The notes beneath the pieces were generated by a model. It did not search any database and was not told the DNA's origin. It saw only the letters and a list, made by a program, of their open reading frames with translations. A stretch of 64,000 nt of DNA from Ignelater luminosus (lineage: Eukaryota > Arthropoda > Insecta > Coleoptera > Elateridae). Positions 58,100 to 64,000 of this stretch are shown piece by piece (the stretch's first letter is position 1; each line of letters starts with the position of its first letter). A program made the position numbers and the translations under genes. Where the stretch lies: positions 812,887 to 876,886 of the forward strand of contig VTPC01090587.1 of NCBI GenBank assembly GCA_011009095.1, given 5' to 3'.

Positions 58100-61000
58100 A
58101 TAAAACAATTTCGGAATGGCTTCACTTCAACTTTAGATCCTATCGTTTGTAAAAAAGGTTTGTTTCATCGTCCGTTAAAGGAAAAAGTCTTGTAATAAAT
58201 CTGTATAATTTCCTAAACTACCAAATTCTTCTGTCCAACGTCAACGACATCGTAGAATTATGTTCGACTATCACAGATTGTGAAAAGACCAATCGTCAAT
58301 GGGTCACTTAAACAAACCAACTTCATCTCCAAGAAAGAAGAAAATGGGGGCACACATGATGATCGCTACAACATCGGGAAAAAATCGTATTCGTTTTGGT
58401 AGAAATTAAGAATCTGAGATCGAAACTCTTCGTTTTACACTTTAAAAAGAAATTTTCAACTTTGGACAAAATCTTAATGGCACTAAGCAAAGATGATTAA
58501 CAAATTAAAAATAGTTTATTGACGAAGAGATGTCTGAAGAAAATACAAAGCAACCGAGTTAAAATATAGCAAGACAAAAACATAACGAACCTTCAGCAAG
58601 CTGTTTAGAAAGGTTGGCCTACAGCGTTTCATATATCTCCATGGAAGTCGACCTATGATTGCACATATTTAAGATGTAGATGGGAGATTTATGGTATTCG
58701 AATCCAAACGCCCTGAGACTATCACGAAGATATGAATGCAAATGTGTTTGCAGAACGCTTCCAATAAATGTTGTCACTTATTCCAAAAGATTCTCTAATA
58801 GTAATGGATAGTAATTGCTAATATTTGGAGTGTTTGTCTACGATAGTGTGGAAGAATTTTCAGACATACAATTTAAGGTTAATTGTATTAAAGAGAGATG
58901 ACCCTCATTGTTTGTGATACCTTAAGAATACATTCTTGTTAGGGTCGGATTTATATCTTAGCAATCTTCTACTAAAGGTTTTTACATTTAATTTACAGTT
59001 AACGATATATTGCTCTCTTTCTCTCATCTAAAAACGAACGAATACTAAGTAAATCAGTATTATAATCTACTGTAACCGGAAAACGCATCGTATACAATAA
59101 GATTGTTAATTGTAATAATTTTTGGGAAAAAATACGGTTACTAGACTTCTTTCAAGTGCAAATTGTCTTAAGCGTGATGAATAAATGAACTGACATTTTT
59201 ATTAAAAACCCTTAGCTTTGTATTATTCAAAAATAATTTATAACAGTCACTTTTATTACAACTTTTTAAAGAAACTTTACCTAAGCTTTCTTGAAGGACT
59301 TCATTTTCTGTCACATCCAAAACATAATTATTTTTATTAATAATTTAGTTTTTAAATACTTTATATTAACATCTCAACACCTTAGTACGTACAATAAAAC
59401 CGACTTATTCCATCGATAACAATCTGCCAAGACAACCATTTAATTTTTGCAAAAAAGTGGATTATGTAAATTAAATTGACGATACTAGTTACGACAAAAA
59501 CGGTTGTTTCGTTTATTTTATTAACTTTTAAAATAATTAACCTTGAAGATGAAGTTAATAAAACAAGTAATTTGCGAAACACGGTTCTTTTTTAGTTTGT
59601 TGACTTAATAGAATTGATAAAATTAAGCAAAAATCCCGATTGCCTCAAACTTAAACGTCATTTATGATAGATAGGTACCACGTGATGACACAAGCTTTTT
59701 CGTTCCTGGACAGTTATGTTTGAACAAATACCTTAAAGCATGGATTTTCAAATGATACACGAATTACTTTCTGGACTTACAAAAATACAATTATATTCAA
59801 AGCTGTCAGAAATTCTTAGACTTAGAAGTTCAGAAAGATTAATAAAGGGGTTGAGATCATTAAGGAACGTGAAAGAAGCACTATTCATAATCAGCTCTAC
59901 TTTGATGGAATGACATGTGATTGGGGTTTATGGTTGTAAGAAAGGAGCAAAATGTATCTACCTAAAATCAAAGTCAATCAAATTCTTAAGCTTAGTTTAG
60001 TTAATATAGTAATTTCGGTGTTTTCACCAAGACCTTGAACAGGTAGTGAACCGAAAACAGCAATAACAATAATTAATCAATCTGGAATGCAGTACGTAAT
60101 TGGTTTTTTTATACCAGAAGAATACAAAACAAACAATCAAAAAAGAACACCATTAACTACAAGTCTTTGCTAAAATTTATGTTTACCATCAACTGAATAA
60201 ACTAATTAATTGGAGTTAAATATATAAATCAAGATTTATTAAGTATGTAGATTGCATACGTATGTCCTGTCCGTATGTCCAAAGAAATGAGATTAAGAAA
60301 GAATGATGAAGAACACAGATGCCATTATTCGGTTAGTTATGTAACTTAAAGAATCATATAGCATTTTATTGTTAAAGTTAAAACTCGCTACCGTAACTGA
60401 TATAATATTTTGTTAAATAGCATTCTTTTTTGATGAGGTTACTTTAAATAGATGGAGTAAGGAACGATATGTAGAAATAAAAATAATATGTGTATAAATA
60501 GATTATAAAACAAGTACACAAAGAGATAGGTACAAAAACAAATGCAAAAAAACCACTAAATCATACACCGCAAAGAAAGAAAAAGCTGCAGTATTATGAA
60601 CATGGAAAAACATAGAACCTATAATGCATAAATTACAGTAAAATTTTAACTGAACCGCCAATGCTACATGACATTAAATAATAAAAGAAGAAAACACCAA
60701 ATTATTAAATAAAAATTTAAAAATAATTAAACAAAGATAAGATTATGTACAAAAGCATCTGTTAATAAGAAAGAAGAAAAGAAAGTGAGAGTTGCCTAAT
60801 GTTCACTACGTAACCCTAGGAATTACCCAAAAAACCGACAAATTAGATCATTAACCGTTATAACTCTATACCATACTATATTCATTTATCAATTAAACGA
60901 AGGTAAATATTATGTATGTATGAAATATAATTTTTTAGACAACCCTCTGTGAAAGTTGTCATATCGACTACAGCGGTCTACTCGTGAAAATTGAAATTAT

Positions 61001-61100
61001 CAACACTGTTACGATACGAAAATATCGTTACTTTAATATCGTAACAGGAAAAACCTTTATCTGCAAAAATACAAAGAAATGGACATAATCTTGGGGTCGT
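58100..61100. other. No gene seen
   Basis: Plain AT-rich DNA. A perfect 11-bp hairpin (CTGTTACGATA with its complement) lies at about 61006-61046. I see no exon or transposase remnant. Confidence 0.5.
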
Positions 61101-61113
61101 CTAAAAAATTGTG

Positions 61114-61235
61114 TTCATAACTAGTTCGAAAGTGCTATATCGTAGCTCGTGTGAATTTCCGAACTCGGCTAGCGCCTTATTCGTAAATCTTCACGCTCGC
61201 ACGATATATGCTATTTTCGAACACTAATTATGAAA
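61114..61235. repeat. 122-bp hairpin element
   Basis: TTCATAACTAGT, TTCGAAA and GCTATATCGT on the left pair with ACGATATATGC, TTTTCGAA and ACTAATTATGAA on the right around a GC-richer centre (CTCGGCTAGCGCC). Probably a small palindromic MITE. Confidence 0.65.
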
Positions 61236-61794
61236 ACTACTACATATTGTAGTAAATTATCTATTTTTATTAATTATTATAATTGAAACCGTATTAATAG
61301 AGCACAGAGAAGATTGATTATAAAGAGTACCAACTACATACTATAATTCCCCACAAAAGATAATTTAATGCTATTTTCATTATAATTTTAGTAAGATTAG
61401 ATATTTAACATTTAAATTTTTGTTTTAATCAGGGGAGAGCAATTACGGCCTATATTTGTGCGTCCCGCAAAATATTTAAAAATAATTGATATTTTGAAAC
61501 AAAATTAATTTGTGGAATTTTTTAATAAATTAAATATGCTTTGATATAGCCTTGCTGTTTCGGCCCACCACACATGTAAAAAGTTCTTAGCTGGGCCGCA
61601 TCAAAATTGAATTGCCCTTCCCTGATATAGAGGGTGTTGTACCAGTAAAAGAAGTCACATTCATCACTTAAGTATCGGTTATTCCGAATAAGAAAACTAT
61701 TTTTTGTAATCGTTTTGTGAGACACATAAACAGAAAAGTAATACGTAACTAATATCGTATATGAGTTTTTCCATTTATATATGTATTTTATTTA

Positions 61795-62010
61795 ATATCT
61801 GTCAAAATTAACCTCAAAATTTACAGTAAATTAATCTTTTTCTCATTTTATGTGACGATTACAAAAAATTTTGTTCTATATATTTGCGTTGTCACCTTTC
61901 AGGCGTTCGACCTTTTTCGAGACACTCGGCTTGCGCCTCCTGCTTCAAATTTCAGCCCCACGCCTGAAATATGTCGTGACAGCGCACTTGTATCGAAATT
62001 GTTGGATCTA
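61795..62010 (-). repeat. Dispersed repeat copy 3, inverted
   Basis: The reverse complement matches 55600-55830 at about 80 percent by eye: GTGCGCTGTCACGACATATT, TCAGGCGTGGGGC, GAACAAAATTTTTTGTAATC and GGTTAATTTTGACAG. It also shows the uninterrupted site where copy 1 holds the fold-back element. Confidence 0.7.
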
Positions 62011-62023
62011 AGAGCTTAAAGCC

Positions 62024-62170
62024 TGCGGCAGTTTTAGACTAACTTCAGGGGGTGCACAAACTGTGTGATCACCACTTGATTAGTTTGTTTCTCTATGATT
62101 TGACAATTTCAATCAATCAAGTGGTTATCACGGCCTGTGCACTTCCTGAAGTTGGGTCTAAAACCGCCAC
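62024..62170. repeat. Hairpin element, arms about 58 bp
   Basis: GCGGCAGTTTTAGAC, AACTTCAGG, GTGCACA and ATCACCACTTGATT on the left recur inverted on the right (AATCAAGTGGTTATCA, TGTGCAC, CTGAAGTT, GTCTAAAACCGC) around a short loop. It adjoins repeat copy 3. Confidence 0.7.
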
Positions 62171-62179
62171 TGTGTTAAC

Positions 62180-63690
62180 GCTTTAGACACGGTTTATAGC
62201 TTACAAAATCAGTTGAATCATTGGACAACGACGCTTAATTCTTTTGCGTTCCTGGTTTTCAGTCTGCGCACGCTAGATTCCATTAAATTGTAGACCCCAT
62301 ATGTATAGGGTCAGATAATGGTGTCTGTGCATAGACCACGAGTTTTTAAATTAAACACAAAATGCAGGGGAAGTGAACCAACTGATCCTGTAAGGTATAA
62401 ACTGTGCTTTAGATTTATCAGGAACATGCTGGCATTTTTAAGGTTATGATGAAGTCAGTTGTTTTAGAAATAAGTAAGTTGTCTTTTGAAACTTCATAAT
62501 CTTTAAAATGTCAAACTTCCTGGTCAATTCTTGAACGTTCAAATAGCAAGCACTTGAGTAATGCAGCTTCTTAATTGTCTCATCTTGTATAATTATGGTA
62601 ATAAAATTGCAGTAGTTTCTTTAAACAGCTACATAATGCAGGGCCGTAGCTAAGGGAGAGGAGGGAATCTCTTTGGAAAAGTCTGAATCAGCCAGTAATG
62701 AACGAAAATTTAGTTTGCTTAAATACATTGAAGATTATTTCAGGAGTACTATGGTCGATTCAATTAAGATTAGAACGTTTTGGCCTGATTCCTTGGGTTG
62801 CAGAAACTAAAATCAAATTTTACTTTAAAATTTGGAATCTGTTAGTTACAAACTTATTACAAATACAATGTATCTTGTTCAAGCGTTCTGTACAAAACTG
62901 GAAATTCTAATACAAACGTTTTTGGTTTATTTGATTTTCCAGAAGAACAACGTAATTTAAAATTATGAAAACTAAATATGGACAATACAGAGTATTTCAG
63001 GAAAAAAAAGAAATATTTGAAGGATGTGTTCAGGTCAGAAAAAAATAAACCCATGTCTAAGTCCAATTCACAACTGTTACTAAGATAACTGGTTCTTAGA
63101 CTGTAAGCACCAATCCAGCTGTTGAGTAAATTAAAGTCGAAATATTGCATAAATGTTTTTACAAGCAGCACAGATAACATTTAATTTGTAATGAAAGCAG
63201 TTTCGAATATTTTCAAAAATATCACCACTAGCTTCGATGTATATGATTGTCGATTCGCTTGCAAATTGCATAGATAGATCATCTAAGTGAATTATGATTA
63301 TCGTTTATGATAGCAGCAGCATTAGTAGTTGAATCAAGTAATGTCTACCTTGTCTGCACCTTTGTTGCATAAACTGACGATATTAGCCACTGATTTCCAA
63401 CGCTACCTTGTTCAAAAGGAAAACATGCTAACAATTGAAGAACTCATTATCTCTGCAACAGACGAGAATCGGACTTAAACACATTTTCCTTCCTTTCCTT
63501 TCCTTCAAATACAACTTTTTTCTGCACTTTTTCAGTATCTCTGGTTTTTTGTAACCCAAATGACAGGTAGGTAAGTACCACAAAAAAGTAACTTATAAAG
63601 TTAACATATCCATGCATTTAAGATATGAACATCATATCATCTTCAGTGGAGATAAAATTTTCATCTAGTTTTATCTAAAGATTATAAAGC
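62180..63690. other. No gene seen
   Basis: AT-rich DNA. CAGGGCCGTAGC at about 62639 resembles a hAT-type end without a partner. The frames on both strands at 62698-63180 have no recognisable motif. Confidence 0.45.
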
Positions 63691-63693
63691 TTA

Positions 63694-63960
63694 GTGGATG
63701 CCCATAACCATCACACTCGCCCTAATTTGGTACACAAACTGCAAGTTTTCACTGTGTTGATGGATAAAGAGAAAGGTCAAAACGGAAAAACATTTAGCAA
63801 AACATCCTCACGAGATATTCATTATTGTAATACTGAAGATTCTAATTCTAATAATCAAGAAGACATTGGTGGAAAAGTGCTAGTAATATTAGTAGAAAAG
63901 TATTTTGAAGTAATTGGTAATAACAATAATAAATTAAAAGCTACATATTTTTATATTTGA
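63694..63960 (+). CDS. Unrecognised 88-codon open frame
   Basis: The frame starts MDAHNHHTRPNLVHK and ends in a stop at 63960. It is polar and rich in Asn, Lys and Ser. The closing segment, VEKYFEVIGNNNNKLKATYF, faintly recalls the start of a BED zinc finger in hAT proteins (KYFE...KA), but the expected Cys pair is absent. It could be the eroded front end of such a transposase, or chance. It lies near the window edge, so downstream context is missing. Confidence 0.2.
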   Translation: MDAHNHHTRPNLVHKLQVFTVLMDKEKGQNGKTFSKTSSRDIHYCNTEDSNSNNQEDIGGKVLVILVEKYFEVIGNNNNKLKATYFYI

Positions 63961-64000
63961 TTTCCATAATTTTAGTTTATGCTTTTCTTTTGAAAAGTCA

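Noticed and set aside
55600-62010. A 6.4-kb transposon bounded by inverted copies of the dispersed repeat
   Set aside because: The inverted pair would suit it, but a third copy stands alone at 32.6 kb, nothing between the pair encodes a transposase or polymerase, and no flanking duplication was seen. Chance orientation is simpler.
1-64000. CRISPR arrays, bacterial operons, phage genes
   Set aside because: Spliced genes, TA-inserting transposons and AT-rich intergenic DNA indicate a eukaryotic chromosome. No spaced direct-repeat array was found.
1-64000. tRNA or rRNA genes
   Set aside because: No cloverleaf with a GGTTCGA-type T-arm and matching acceptor stem could be found by eye; a covariance search would be decisive.

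Overview
This is an AT-rich stretch of an arthropod nuclear genome, most likely an insect and possibly a beetle. The support is spliced genes with GT-AG introns and secreted gastrulation-defective (gd) type serine proteases, plus a dense population of mariner, DD41D, hAT, Helitron and palindromic MITE elements. There are no operons or bacterial features. The order is inferred, not proven.

The only convincing host genes form a minus-strand cluster of gd-like serine proteases. Gene A (10322-32117) is complete: seven coding exons, all phases consistent, encoding 453 residues with a signal peptide, a GD N-terminal domain and an S1 protease domain with an intact His/Asp/Ser triad. Gene B (44656-45449) has three intact exons for signal peptide, GD domain and linker, with an open phase-0 donor. 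No protease exons follow before gene A begins. Gene C (50443-53387) has five exons for a Tyr/Asn/Gln-rich linker and a complete protease domain; its GD exons are not in the window. A and C are recent duplicates: their exon lengths, phases and 3' ends match. B may be an alternative 5' cassette for A's protease exons, a secreted GD-only protein, a relic, or the displaced front end of C.

Most of the rest is transposon. At 5828-9072 lies a nest: a Tc1/mariner-like element with a decayed transposase, holding a probable hAT relic, which holds a 1.0-kb TIR element carrying reverse-transcriptase sequence. A 445-bp deletion derivative of the outer family sits at 28388-28832. The large intron of gene A (18.3-31.6 kb) holds two mariners (23949-25241 and 29076-30366, both frameshifted), a hAT-like element with a perfect 8-bp target duplication (26515-27668), a Helitron-like element (22622-23381) and several fold-backs. 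A DD41D element with an intact 361-codon transposase and 31-bp perfect terminal repeats (46720-48024) looks young. Other relics include a Jockey-like RT (12.8-14.15 kb), Tc1-type transposase pieces (38.3-39.6 kb and 44.1 kb) and a decayed copy of an unnamed insect repeat-associated gene (40.65-42.03 kb).

The right 10 kb (53.4-64 kb) has no recognisable gene. It holds two copies of a dispersed repeat and several palindromic elements.
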